DNA of 64,000 bases from positions 1-64,000 of the forward strand of contig DAOPZY010000013.1 in assembly GCA_035353615.1 (NCBI GenBank), in the 5' to 3' direction. The notes beneath the pieces were generated by a model that searched no databases, had not been told where the DNA came from, and saw only the letters and a list, made by a program, of their open reading frames with translations. Source of the DNA: CAXXOK01 sp035353615 (GTDB lineage: Bacteria > Bacillota > Clostridia > Christensenellales > Aristaeellaceae). This document shows, one piece after another, positions 16,668 to 25,039 of this stretch. The position numbers and the translations under genes are program-made. Position 1 is the stretch's first letter. Every line of letters starts with the position of its first letter.

Positions 16668-18637
16668 CGCACGGTCGCCCCATCCTCCATGCCCTCGCCG
16701 ACGGTCACCAGCTTGAGCGCTGAATCCGCCCGGTCGCTGGCGCACAGGATCATTCCTTCGCTGAGCACGCCGCGCAGCTTGGCCGGCTTCAGGTTGGCAA
16801 CCAGCACCACCTGCTTTTGAACCATTTCCTCCGGGGTATAGAACTTGGCAATGCCGCTGACCACCGTGCGTTCCGGCTCGCTCTCGCCAAGGCTCAGGCG
16901 CAGTTTCAGCAGCTTGTCGCTGCCTTCCAGTTTTTCGCAGGCCAGCACGCGCGCCACGCGCAGCTGAACTTTTGCGAAATCTTCAATCGCAATGCTTCCC
17001 GCCGCTTCGGGCGCCTTCGTTTCCGGCTTTGGAGCGGGTTTGGCTTCGGTTTTCGGCTCCGCCTTGGGGGTGGGCAGGATATCCGCCAATTCCTTCGCCA
17101 GGTCGATGCGCGGGAAAATGGCCTCGCCCTTATGCACCGCCGTGCCCGCCGGTAGCAGCCCGAAGCTGTTCAGCGAGGTAAGGGTCATCAGGGTTTCGTC
17201 GGTAAGCCCCAATTGGGCAAAAATCTGCGCGGGCGTGCGCGGCATGGTGGGGGCGACCAGCACGCCCACGAAGCGGATGCACTCGCACAGCACATACATC
17301 ACGGTTTTCAGCCGCTGTGCGCCTTCCTCGGTTTTGCACAGCACCCAGGGCGCAGTAACGTCGATATAGCGGTTGCATTCGCCCACCAAAGCCCAGATAT
17401 CGCTCAGGGCGGTGGAATACTGCAACTCCTCCATCTGCCCGCGCACTTTGCCCGGGGTGGCTTCGGCCAGCGCGATCAGCGCCTTATCCACATCCTCATA
17501 CGCGCCGGGAACCGGCACGCTGCCGCCAAAGTACTTTTCCACCATCGCCACCGTACGGCTGACCAGATTGCCCAAATCGTTGGCCAAATCGGCATTGATG
17601 CGCTTCAGCAGCGCCTCGTAGCTGAACTGCCCGTCGCTGCCAAAGGGCATCTCCCGCATCAGGAAATAACGGATGGCGTCGCTGCCGTAACGGTTGCACA
17701 GCACGACGGGGTCCACCACGTTGCCCAGCGATTTGCTCATTTTCATGCCGTCCAGCACCAGCCAGCCGTGGCCGAACACCTGCTTGGGCAGCGGCTCGCC
17801 CAGCGCGTGCAGTATAATGGGCCAGATGATGGTATGGAAGCGCACGATTTCCTTGCCGACCATATGGATATCCGCCGGCCAGTATTTTTGATACAGCTCA
17901 TCATGGCCGGTGCCGTACCCCAGAACGCTGATGTAGTTGGTCAGCGCGTCCAGCCACACATACACGGTGTGCGCGGGGTCAAAATCCACCGGGATGCCCC
18001 ATTTGATGGAGGTGCGGCTCACGCACAGGTCGTTGAGGCCGGGCCGCAGAAAGTTATTGAGCATCTCGTTTTTCCGGCTTGCGGGCTGGATAAATTCCGG
18101 ATGCGTTTCAATGTAATCAATCAGCCAATCCTGATACTTGCTGAGCTTGAAAAAGTATGCTTCCTCCCGCGTTTTTTCGACGGGCCGACCACAGTCGGGA
18201 CATTTGCCGTCCTTGAGCTGCAACTCGGTAAAAAAGCTCTCACAGGGGGTACAGTACCAGCCTTCATAATAGCCCTTGTAGATATCCCCCTGCTCGTAAA
18301 GCTTTCGAAAAATGCGCTGCACACACTCCACATGACGCGGATCGGTCGTGCGGATAAAATCGTCATACTGCACGTCCATCATCTTCCACAGGCTTTTAAT
18401 ACCCGCGACAATGGTATCCACGTACTGCTGCGGCGTAACCCCGCGATCCTTGGCCTTGCGTTCAATTTTCTGGCCGTGCTCGTCGGTGCCGGTTACAAAA
18501 TACACGTCGTAACCGTCCTGCTTTTTGAAGCGCGCCATGGTATCGGTCGCAACGCTGCAATAGGCGTGGCCGATGTGCAGGTTATCGCTGGGGTAGTAAA
18601 TCGGGGTGGTAATATAGAATGTCTTTTGTTCAGTCAT
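16664..18637 (-). CDS. metG: Methionyl-tRNA synthetase with C-terminal tRNA-binding domain
   Basis: A 657-residue class I synthetase that charges tRNA-Met and the initiator tRNA. The HIGH motif is at 21-24, KMSKS at 299-303, and a four-cysteine zinc knuckle at C129, C132, C146 and C149. An Ala/Lys/Pro-rich linker (about 525-550) leads to a Trbp111-type OB fold (IEDFAKVQLRVARVLACE onward) that increases tRNA affinity. The ATG follows GGAGGATGCCATC. A T-box leader with a Met specifier lies upstream, so expression should rise when tRNA-Met is uncharged. Confidence 0.98.
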   Translation of the reverse strand: MTEQKTFYITTPIYYPSDNLHIGHAYCSVATDTMARFKKQDGYDVYFVTGTDEHGQKIERKAKDRGVTPQQYVDTIVAGIKSLWKMMDVQYDDFIRTTDPRHVECVQRIFRKLYEQGDIYKGYYEGWYCTPCESFFTELQLKDGKCPDCGRPVEKTREEAYFFKLSKYQDWLIDYIETHPEFIQPASRKNEMLNNFLRPGLNDLCVSRTSIKWGIPVDFDPAHTVYVWLDALTNYISVLGYGTGHDELYQKYWPADIHMVGKEIVRFHTIIWPIILHALGEPLPKQVFGHGWLVLDGMKMSKSLGNVVDPVVLCNRYGSDAIRYFLMREMPFGSDGQFSYEALLKRINADLANDLGNLVSRTVAMVEKYFGGSVPVPGAYEDVDKALIALAEATPGKVRGQMEELQYSTALSDIWALVGECNRYIDVTAPWVLCKTEEGAQRLKTVMYVLCECIRFVGVLVAPTMPRTPAQIFAQLGLTDETLMTLTSLNSFGLLPAGTAVHKGEAIFPRIDLAKELADILPTPKAEPKTEAKPAPKPETKAPEAAGSIAIEDFAKVQLRVARVLACEKLEGSDKLLKLRLSLGESEPERTVVSGIAKFYTPEEMVQKQVVLVANLKPAKLRGVLSEGMILCASDRADSALKLVTVGEGMEDGATVR

Positions 18638-18777
18638 GATGGCATCCTCCTTTGAGTTCGAAACGTTTGTCCGGTCCTGTTGCCACGGGGTTCCCGCCTC
18701 GCGCGGGCGGCGTGGCCGGGCGGCATTCCGCCGACCCCAAATCTCTGTTATACAGCCCGCTCAAGCCCTGTTTCCCT

Positions 18778-19005
18778 AAAAAAACAAAAACCCGCCGCCC
18801 TTCTGTGAAGGGGCGAGTTTTCCCCGCGGTACCACCCTTGATTTATCGCTTGCTGTTGGCCGATATCGGTGCCTGCCGTTCCGCCCTACCGTTCATCGGG
18901 CAAAAACGCTCCCGGGCCATGTTCCCGTTGGGCTTCGCGCCGCTTTTCAGCTGCCGCGGCTCTCTTTGGCCAAGCCTTTCCGGTACTCTCCCGTTCCTTG
19001 CGTAC
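18778..19005 (-). promoter_or_regulatory. T-box leader with methionine specifier, upstream of metG
   Basis: Minus strand. The T-box sequence AGGGTGGTACCGCG lies at 18825-18838. A terminator follows, pairing CTCGCCCCTTC with GAAGGGCGGCGGG before a T run (18778-18817). Upstream is the stem I AGTA bulge, and GGGAACATGGCCC places an ATG (18918-18920) at the specifier position. By the known mechanism, uncharged tRNA-Met pairs its acceptor end with the T-box sequence and favours antitermination. About 140 bases separate the terminator from the metG start. Confidence 0.92.
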
Positions 19006-19011
19006 GCGTTC

Positions 19012-19039
19012 ATTATACAGGTTTTCAGACGCTTGTCAA
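19012..19039 (-). promoter_or_regulatory. Near-consensus promoter of the T-box/metG transcript
   Basis: TTGACA (19034-19039), 16-base spacer, TATAAT (19012-19017) on the minus strand. Confidence 0.85.
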
Positions 19040-19268
19040 CGCTTAAAAACATTGCGTTTGTTCTCGCGGGGCCAGTTGCGTTCCCTTGCCTTTGGGCGGC
19101 AGGATCTGGCGGCGCTGCACAGTTTTTACACGAAAACGGCAGGACTGTTATTTTGAGTCTGTTTATCTATATTTTATGGCTAATATGTTACACGAGAAAC
19201 CAATCATATGGAGGGTTTTCATCCACTTTCTGTATTTTTGAACACGTGTTTATTTGTTCAGTTACATC

Positions 19269-19298
19269 GTTGCTACATATTGTAGCAACTGCTACAAT
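19269..19298 (+). promoter_or_regulatory. Promoter with embedded perfect palindrome (putative operator)
   Basis: TTGCTA (19270-19275), 17-base spacer, TACAAT (19293-19298). GTTGCTACA (19269-19277) and TGTAGCAAC (19281-19289) form a perfect 9+9 inverted repeat around TAT. It covers the -35 and most of the spacer, as expected for a dimeric repressor operator. The regulator is unknown. Confidence 0.6.
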
Positions 19299-19304
19299 CT
19301 TCTG

Positions 19305-19660
19305 TTCGTAAGGTATCTTAAAAGCCGCAAACCCTTTTGGTTCCATAGGTTTCCGATTACTCGCCTGTTTGATGCCCGCAGGCCGCAAATCTAGCCTTTT
19401 CATGTTTCTGTTGGGGCCATCCGCTTCCTGACGGCGGTACCGGCATACCTCCCATGGCGCAAACCCCTGTCTGCAAGCCATAAGCTGCCCGCCAACAACC
19501 GATTCCCCGCACAGTCGGTTTGCATGGCGGTCTGCTGTTTTTCGGCCGCCCTTCGCGGCTCAACGCCATGTAACCTCTCGCGGCAAAGGGGTTTACCGCT
19601 TTCGAGGCTTACATCTATGGGTTAGTGCGGGTATGCGACCGCATTATGGAGATTTTTTTC
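19305..19660 (+). ncRNA. Candidate structured non-coding RNA, about 350 nt, class not identified
   Basis: No plausible reading frame, but dense complementary segments. CCATAG (19344-19349) pairs with CTATGG (19615-19620), and the flanking T/G pair suits the plus strand. ATGGC pairs with GCCAT (19454-19458 with 19477-19481). CCGCCA pairs with TGGCGG (19489-19494 with 19525-19530), enclosing AACCGA/TCGGTT. ATGTAA pairs with TTACAT near 19568 and 19609, enclosing GCGG/CCGC. A promoter lies just upstream, and TGCGG/CCGCA followed by a T run ends it near 19657. I found no tmRNA, RNase P, SRP or 6S signature. Strand and boundaries are inferred. Confidence 0.55.
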
Positions 19661-19885
19661 TTACCATAGGGGGAATTTTTTCTTAAAAATGCTGGTTCTT
19701 CCAGAATTGTTACATGCTTTCAGGATGAAATCGTAACTTTTCAACGAGTTTTTTACGAAATATTTTTCGAAAATTAACCAAATCCGTCCATGATTATAAC
19801 CATCAAGCACCATTCATTCATCAAACCCATATAACACAACAAAATTTAACGTGCCTTCCCGTGAATGATTCGCCCACATGTGACA

Positions 19886-19914
19886 TTGACATAATATTGG
19901 GGATTCAGTAAAAT
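19886..19914 (+). promoter_or_regulatory. Promoter of the abrB-like gene
   Basis: TTGACA (19886-19891), 17-base spacer, TAAAAT (19909-19914), preceded by about 230 bases of AT-rich DNA. Confidence 0.75.
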
Positions 19915-19956
19915 TATACCGTTCCAAAAGCATCAATCCATAGGAGGCAAGCCAAG

Positions 19957-20199
19957 ATGAAATCAACCGGAGTCGTCAGGAAGCTGGACAATCTGGGGCG
20001 CATCGTGATCCCGATCGAGCTGCGCAAAACGATGGACATCGCCATCAAAGACACGCTCGAAATCTTCACGGAGGGCGATCAGATTATCCTGAAGAAATAT
20101 CATCCCGCGTGCATTTTTTGCAACGACGCTCGTGATGTGAACCTCTTCAAGGGCAAACTGATTTGCGACAAATGCCTGAAGGAGCTTAAGCTCCGCTGA
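19957..20199 (+). CDS. abrB: AbrB-family transition-state regulator with Cys-rich tail
   Basis: An 80-residue DNA-binding protein. Residues 1-47 are a swapped-hairpin AbrB domain, KSTGVVRKLDNLGRIVIPIE followed by an LEIFTEGDQIILKKY strand set. The C-terminal half holds two CxxC pairs (C52, C55 and C70, C73), probably a small zinc site. This tail is the usual form in Clostridia and differs from the Bacillus AbrB multimerisation domain. AbrB proteins repress post-exponential and sporulation genes. TAGGAGG sits ahead of the ATG. It is monocistronic, with its own promoter and hairpin terminator. Confidence 0.92.
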   Translation: MKSTGVVRKLDNLGRIVIPIELRKTMDIAIKDTLEIFTEGDQIILKKYHPACIFCNDARDVNLFKGKLICDKCLKELKLR

Positions 20200-20246
20200 G
20201 GGTTGCCGTCCCCCACGGACGGGTCGCCAAGCACAGTCCAGCAGGA

Positions 20247-20295
20247 ACAGCCGTAGTCTCCTCGCAGGGTTACTTGCGGAGGCTACGGCTGTTTT
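20247..20295 (+). terminator. Terminator of abrB
   Basis: CAGCCGTAG plus CTCC pairs with GGAG plus CTACGGCTG across a 16-base loop, followed by TTTTC. Confidence 0.75.
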
Positions 20296-20570
20296 CACCA
20301 TTGCGCGAACGTTTGCGTTTTCTTCCACGCCACAGGGCCTCCCACGCCGTACGCGGGGCAATCCGCTCATACCCTCCGCTTGGCTCCGTTGCGCCGCGCG
20401 GTGCGGGCTGCGCCTTTGTCCAGTGTATCCCGCGCTCCCTGCAACCGTGCGGTTATCCAATGGCAGGCGCATTCTCTGCCGGTTGAGGCCAAGGCATGCC
20501 CGTATTTTCCAGAATCAACCGTTACCCCCGCATGCGGTTCCGATTCCCCTATGCCTCCTAAATGGTTGCA

Positions 20571-20619
20571 AAAGGCCCCCGGTAGCGGAAAGCTGCGCTT
20601 TTCACTGCCGGGGGCCTTT
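20571..20619. terminator. Strong bidirectional terminator hairpin
   Basis: AAAGGCCCCCGG pairs with CCGGGGGCCTTT around an inner GCGGAAAG/CTTTTC stem. It ends the minus-strand export operon, whose last gene stops at 20808. The rest of the gap from 20296 to 20807 shows no gene; it contains GC-rich imperfect repeats only. Confidence 0.85.
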
Positions 20620-20807
20620 CTATATGCCTTGCTGGGGCCGGCTCACGCCGCGCAGGGGTTGCGGCTACATCGGCCCATCTGTTGGAAGGCCCGCTTCCGG
20701 CGAGCGTGCGCCCTACAGGGCGCGGCTCATTCCCCGAACTGCGTTTCTCAACGAATCGCGTTTTCTCTAAACGATGTAAACCAACGTTGTTGCGCACCGG
20801 CAGCGCG

Positions 20808-22034
20808 CTATTCGGCGGTGGCTTCCTGCACGTCCTCGGCGGGGCTGGCGGCGCTTTCCGTCGGCTGCGCGCTGGCGTCGCTCTCCGCGTTGTCCTCCAC
20901 GGTGGCCACAACCGTCATCCCCAGGCGCACCTTATCGTTGGCGATAAAATCCACATAAGCCTTATAGGTAACGTCCGAAGTGTCCGTGGATGCGCTGACG
21001 TTGGAGATCATCGACACGGTGCCTTCGGCGTCGTCCGTGCTGGCGTCGCTGTAATTGAATTGCAGCGACATCAGATCGCCTTCCTGAATATCCACCAGAT
21101 CATATTCGTCAATTTCAATTTCGACCTGCATTTTATCGCGCGGGTATACGGTAATCAGCGTATTCCCCTTGCTGATGCTGCTGCCGGACGAAGCGCCTAC
21201 CGACGCGACAATGCCGCTCACGTCGCTGACAATCTCATTGCTGGTGGCATACAGGCCGTCCAGCGAGCCGGTCACGGTTTCATACAGCAACTGCCCGCGT
21301 TCCACGGTGTCGCCGTCCTTCACGTGCAGGGTCAGGATGCTGTTTACGGTGCCTGAGCTACTGCTGGCGGCGCTGGAACTGCTACCGCTGCCGGAATTGC
21401 TGCTGGAGCTGCTGCTGGAATCCGCGCCCACCGCCACCTCGGCCGTGCGCGAAACCGTGCCGCGGCCAATGCGGCTGGAGGCTGTGTAATCCTCATCCCG
21501 GTAGATATTGACGGTTTCCTCCATCAACAGCTCGCCCTCGGTGGTTTCCACTGTGTAGGTGGTGCCGCTCACCGCGGTGATGGTGCCCACGGCCGTGTGA
21601 TCGTAGCTGGACGAATAGCTGTGGATGTAGACCGTTTCCCCGATGTTGACATATTTGTTGTCACTGTCGTTGTACGCGTTTTGGATATCCGCCGTAATGC
21701 TGTATTTGCTGGTCGGCTCAATGTACAGTACCGCGCCCACACGGCTGACCACATCGCTGACCGAATCGCCGGCTTGCCCAAATACGCCGGTCACCACGCC
21801 GTCTGTGGATGCGTATACCTTGGTGGTTTCCACCTGGGCAATCACATCGCCCACGTTAATCTGATCGCCCTCCCGCAGTTTAAACGAGCTGACGGTGCCG
21901 CCAAACGGCGCCGTAACGCTGACCGCCTCGCCGGATACCACTGTGCCGTCAAACGTGGTTTCCGCCAGCGCGGGGCCGGTGAGCACGCCGGACAGCAGCG
22001 CCAGTGTAAAAAGCACACTCAGGATCTTTTTCAT
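20808..22034 (-). CDS. Exported membrane-fusion/HlyD-like protein (cassette gene 7)
   Basis: A 408-residue protein with a cleavable signal peptide (KKILSVLFTLALLSGVLTGPALA). A lipoyl/barrel-sandwich half follows (FDGTVVSGEAVSVTAPFGG), with its partner half near LHVKDGDTVERGQLL, and a beta domain with VEIEIDEYDL. A Ser-rich run (about 200-232) interrupts it, and the C-terminus is Ala/Glu/Ser-rich. It has no N-terminal membrane anchor, unlike cassette genes 1 and 4. It is clearly paralogous to the protein at 28374-29471. The gene follows the permease by 18 bases and is the last of the operon. Role inferred: extracytoplasmic adaptor of the ABC exporter. Confidence 0.85.
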   Translation of the reverse strand: MKKILSVLFTLALLSGVLTGPALAETTFDGTVVSGEAVSVTAPFGGTVSSFKLREGDQINVGDVIAQVETTKVYASTDGVVTGVFGQAGDSVSDVVSRVGAVLYIEPTSKYSITADIQNAYNDSDNKYVNIGETVYIHSYSSSYDHTAVGTITAVSGTTYTVETTEGELLMEETVNIYRDEDYTASSRIGRGTVSRTAEVAVGADSSSSSSSNSGSGSSSSAASSSSGTVNSILTLHVKDGDTVERGQLLYETVTGSLDGLYATSNEIVSDVSGIVASVGASSGSSISKGNTLITVYPRDKMQVEIEIDEYDLVDIQEGDLMSLQFNYSDASTDDAEGTVSMISNVSASTDTSDVTYKAYVDFIANDKVRLGMTVVATVEDNAESDASAQPTESAASPAEDVQEATAE

Positions 22035-22052
22035 AGTACAAACCTCCTACGC

Positions 22053-23273
22053 TTACATCCGGCGCAGCGCGTCGATGGGGCTCAGGTTGCTGGCTTTGCG
22101 CGCCGGGGACCACCCGAACAGGATGCCGACCGCCGCAGAAAAGCCTACGCCAAGCGAGATGGCGCTATACGATACGGTAAAAGTGGTGCCCATCACGTGG
22201 CACAGGATGGCCGAAAGCGCAATCCCCAATACCACGCCCATGATGCCGCCGATCATCGACAGCAGGAAAGCTTCGATCAAAAACTGCACCTGAATTTGCA
22301 CCGGTTCTGCGCCGATAGCTTTTTTGAGGCCAATTTCAACGGTGCGCTCGGTAACGCTGGTCAGCATCATGTTCATGATGCCGATGCCGCCCACGATCAG
22401 GGAAATGGATGCGATGCCGCCCAGCAGCGCGCTCATCATGGAAAGCATGCTGTCCATCGTTTCCTGAATGCTGTCCATGGTGGTGATCTCGTACGTATCG
22501 TCCTCATAGCTGAACAGCGTGTCCAGATAGTTGCCCAAGTCGGTCTGCACCGAGCTGGAAGCGTTCGCGTCGTCAATGTAAACGGTGATGCTGGTCACCA
22601 GCGTTTCGTTGTTCATTTTCAGCACCGTCGTATAGGGCGCGTAGATGTCGCTGGTGCCGGATACGATTTCCGAAATGGATTCCTCCCCCGTATCCGCCAG
22701 CACCCCAACCACGGTAAAGCTCAGGTTGTTGAGGTAGATATTTTGGCCAATCGGGTCCACGCCGTAAAAAAACTCGTCCACAATGTCGGAATCTATCAGG
22801 CACACGCGCGCCATGGTGTTCATATCAATGGGCGTCAGAGTGCGGCCGCGCTCCACCACATCCGGCTCCGTTTCAAAATAGTAGTCGTTTTTGCCGGCGA
22901 TGGTGATGTCGCTTTCGTACTCCTTGCCGCGCGCCACGCTGATGGTCGCGGATACGCCCGGCGTAACGCCGGTGATGTGATCCAGCGCGGTAATCTCATC
23001 CATGTTGGCGGAGGTAAGGCCCGCCTGCATATCATTGCCCGTGACGGAAACCGTCATGGTGCCCGCGCCCATGGAGGTGAAGGAGTCCGAAATGGAGGTG
23101 GAGACGCCGGAAACCGTGGTAATGAGCGCGATTACCGCCGTAACGCCGATCATGATGCCCAAAATGGTCAGAAAGGAGCGCAGTCGGTTTTGCGTAATGT
23201 TGGCGATGGACATTGAAACGCTTTCCGTAAACATGTAGAACCCGCCAAATACCCTGTGCAGAAAGCTTTTCAC
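22053..23273 (-). CDS. MacB/YknZ-type ABC permease
   Basis: A 406-residue permease with the MacB/FtsX layout. One N-terminal helix (about 32-55) opens with the conserved NRLRSFLTILGIMIGV. A large extracytoplasmic MacB_PCD domain (about 56-275) follows, then three helices (about 280-300, 330-355 and 370-390). RTVEIGLKKAIGA and the closing PARKASNLSPIDALRR are family signatures. Members couple ATP hydrolysis to pushing peptides, antibiotics or lipoproteins out through adaptor proteins. The ATG overlaps the ATPase stop (ATGA). Closest known design: YknXYZ of Bacillus. Confidence 0.93.
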   Translation of the reverse strand: MKSFLHRVFGGFYMFTESVSMSIANITQNRLRSFLTILGIMIGVTAVIALITTVSGVSTSISDSFTSMGAGTMTVSVTGNDMQAGLTSANMDEITALDHITGVTPGVSATISVARGKEYESDITIAGKNDYYFETEPDVVERGRTLTPIDMNTMARVCLIDSDIVDEFFYGVDPIGQNIYLNNLSFTVVGVLADTGEESISEIVSGTSDIYAPYTTVLKMNNETLVTSITVYIDDANASSSVQTDLGNYLDTLFSYEDDTYEITTMDSIQETMDSMLSMMSALLGGIASISLIVGGIGIMNMMLTSVTERTVEIGLKKAIGAEPVQIQVQFLIEAFLLSMIGGIMGVVLGIALSAILCHVMGTTFTVSYSAISLGVGFSAAVGILFGWSPARKASNLSPIDALRRM

Positions 23274-23974
23274 GCGAACACCGCCTCTTCTACCTCGGTC
23301 AGTTCCCCGTCGATGATGTTGACCACGCGCCGCGCATGCCGCGCAACCTTCAGGTCATGGGTAATCATCACGATGGTATGGCCGTCGTTGTTCAATTCCT
23401 GAAACAAATCCATAATCTGCTGGCCGGTCTGCTGGTCCAGTGCGCCGGTCGGCTCATCCGCCAGCAGCAGGGTGGGCCGGGTCACCAGCGCGCGCGCGAT
23501 GGCAACGCGCTGCTGCTGCCCGCCGGAGAGCATGTTGGGCCGGTGATGGACGCGGTCCTTCAGGCCTACCTTCACCAGCATCTCCTCCGCGCGGCGGGCG
23601 CGCTCCCGAGGGCGCACACCCGCGTAGATCAACGGCAGTTCCACATTTTTAAGCGCGTCCAGCTTGGGCAGCATCTGAGAGTTTTGGAAAATGAACCCTA
23701 CCTCGCGGCTGCGGATGCGCGCCAGTTCCTTTTCATCCAGATCGTCAATCAGGCTCCCGTTGAGGATGTACTCCCCGGAGGTGGGCTTGTCCAGACAGCC
23801 GATGATGTTCATCAGCGTGGATTTGCCGCTGCCCGAGGGGCCGAGCACCGACAGGTACTCGCCCCGCTGGATGTCCAGGCTGATGCCTTTGAGGATGGTC
23901 GCTTCTTCTTCCCCAAGCTGGTATTTTTTCACAATATTGCGCATGCGGAAGAACACTTCTGCGTTTTCACTCAT
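23270..23974 (-). CDS. MacB/YknY/LolD-type ABC ATPase
   Basis: A 234-residue ATPase with Walker A GPSGSGKST (45-53), Q-loop FIFQNSQML, signature LSGGQQQRVAIARAL, Walker B and DEPTGALD, and the H-loop ITHDLKVA. This pattern belongs to the LolD/MacB/YknY subfamily that energises FtsX-like permeases. Two ATGs are possible, at 23981-23983 and 23972-23974; the AAGGAGAGG site lies 3 or 12 bases away respectively, and I take the second. It sits between the anchored adaptor (24-25 kb) and the permease, overlapping the permease by four bases. Confidence 0.93.
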   Translation of the reverse strand: MSENAEVFFRMRNIVKKYQLGEEEATILKGISLDIQRGEYLSVLGPSGSGKSTLMNIIGCLDKPTSGEYILNGSLIDDLDEKELARIRSREVGFIFQNSQMLPKLDALKNVELPLIYAGVRPRERARRAEEMLVKVGLKDRVHHRPNMLSGGQQQRVAIARALVTRPTLLLADEPTGALDQQTGQQIMDLFQELNNDGHTIVMITHDLKVARHARRVVNIIDGELTEVEEAVFA

Positions 23975-23990
23975 GTCCGTCATCCTCTCC

Positions 23991-25028
23991 TTACGGTGTT
24001 CCGCCGCCGAAGCCGCCACCGCCGCCGAAACCGCCGCCGCTGCCCATGTTGGGCATATTGCCGCCGCCCGGCATGTTGTTGGTAGTGGTTGTGGTTTGCT
24101 GCGTGGAACCGCCGCTAAGGCTGGAGAACAGGCTGGCCAGCCCGCTGGATGTGGCCGCCGCGTTTTCAACCTGCACGTAGACAACGTCGCCTTCGTTCAG
24201 GCCGCTCTTGATTTCCGTATAGCTGTCGTTATCCACGCCCAGCTCCACGGATACCTGCTCCATTTCGCCCGCGTCGTTCTTCATCAGCACATACGCGCTG
24301 TTGCCCGCGCCAAAGCTCAGGGCGTCGCGGTTCAGGATCACCACGTTGTCGGCTTCTTCCTCCGGGATGGTCACCGTAACCTGCATGCCCGGCAAAACGT
24401 TTTCCGTACCGGAAAATTCCGCCGTAACGGTGTAATACGCGGTGGAGTTGCCGCCCGAGGCAATTTTGTTGATATGGGTAATGGTGCTGTCAAACGATTG
24501 GTCCAGCGCCGTCACCTTCACTTCGCAAGCCTGCCCCACGCTCACCTTGGATACGCTGTATTCATCCACGCGCATGGACACCTTCAGGTTGCTGAAATCC
24601 ACAATCTGGATCAGGGTGGCGTTGGCTGCCACATCCTCATCCTCGGAAACAGAAATCTCATTCACCTGCCCGGCAAAATCCGCCTTGAACACCTCGCCGT
24701 CGGACAGGCGCATCAGCCTTTGCCCGGAAACAACCGTGTCGCCTTCCGCAACATAAATCTTGCGGACCGTCGCCGCGGCTTCGGAGGTCATGGTTTCGCT
24801 GTTGACCACGCTGATGGAACCGCTGAAACTCATGTTGTTGCTGATGGTGCCGCGCGTGGCGGTATAGCTGTCATAGGTGATCGTTGCGCTGGCGCTTAAC
24901 CCCGGGAGCACAAACAGGTAGAACGCGCCCGCCAGCAGCGCCAGAAAGATCAACCAACCTATCAGCTTTTTAACCCGCTTGCTCCGCTTTTTCCGGGTAC
25001 CCTTTGTAGCCTTTTCCACATCACTCAT
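23991..25028 (-). CDS. Membrane-anchored HlyD/MacA/YknX-like adaptor (cassette gene 4)
   Basis: A 345-residue adaptor. A short basic cytoplasmic tail (TRKKRSKRVKKLI) precedes one membrane helix (about 23-43). The MFP fold follows: a first lipoyl half (VRKIYVAEGDTVVSGQRLM), a barrel (LKVSMRVDEYSVSKV) and a membrane-proximal domain (ENVLPGMQVTVTIPEE). The C-terminus is a Gly/Met/Asn-rich tail ending in GGGFGGG. The immediate neighbours are the ATPase and permease, so this is the YknX equivalent. It is paralogous to the protein at 29461-30861. Confidence 0.9.
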   Translation of the reverse strand: MSDVEKATKGTRKKRSKRVKKLIGWLIFLALLAGAFYLFVLPGLSASATITYDSYTATRGTISNNMSFSGSISVVNSETMTSEAAATVRKIYVAEGDTVVSGQRLMRLSDGEVFKADFAGQVNEISVSEDEDVAANATLIQIVDFSNLKVSMRVDEYSVSKVSVGQACEVKVTALDQSFDSTITHINKIASGGNSTAYYTVTAEFSGTENVLPGMQVTVTIPEEEADNVVILNRDALSFGAGNSAYVLMKNDAGEMEQVSVELGVDNDSYTEIKSGLNEGDVVYVQVENAAATSSGLASLFSSLSGGSTQQTTTTTNNMPGGGNMPNMGSGGGFGGGGGFGGGTP

Positions 25029-25039
25029 TCAGGTTCACC

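Noticed and set aside
19188..19481. 97-codon minus-strand frame upstream of abrB
   Set aside because: It overlaps the structured-RNA region, has no ribosome-binding site and shows no recognisable protein character.
19305..19660. RNase P or tmRNA assignment for the structured locus
   Set aside because: The complementary strand contains a GCGGTAAACCCC string like one in RNase P RNA, but the GAGGAAAGTC core and the correct motif order are missing; no tmRNA ends or tag frame exist.
20296..20807. Small genes in the gap after abrB
   Set aside because: Frames present are Arg/Ala/Pro-rich by-products of GC-rich DNA containing a large terminator hairpin.
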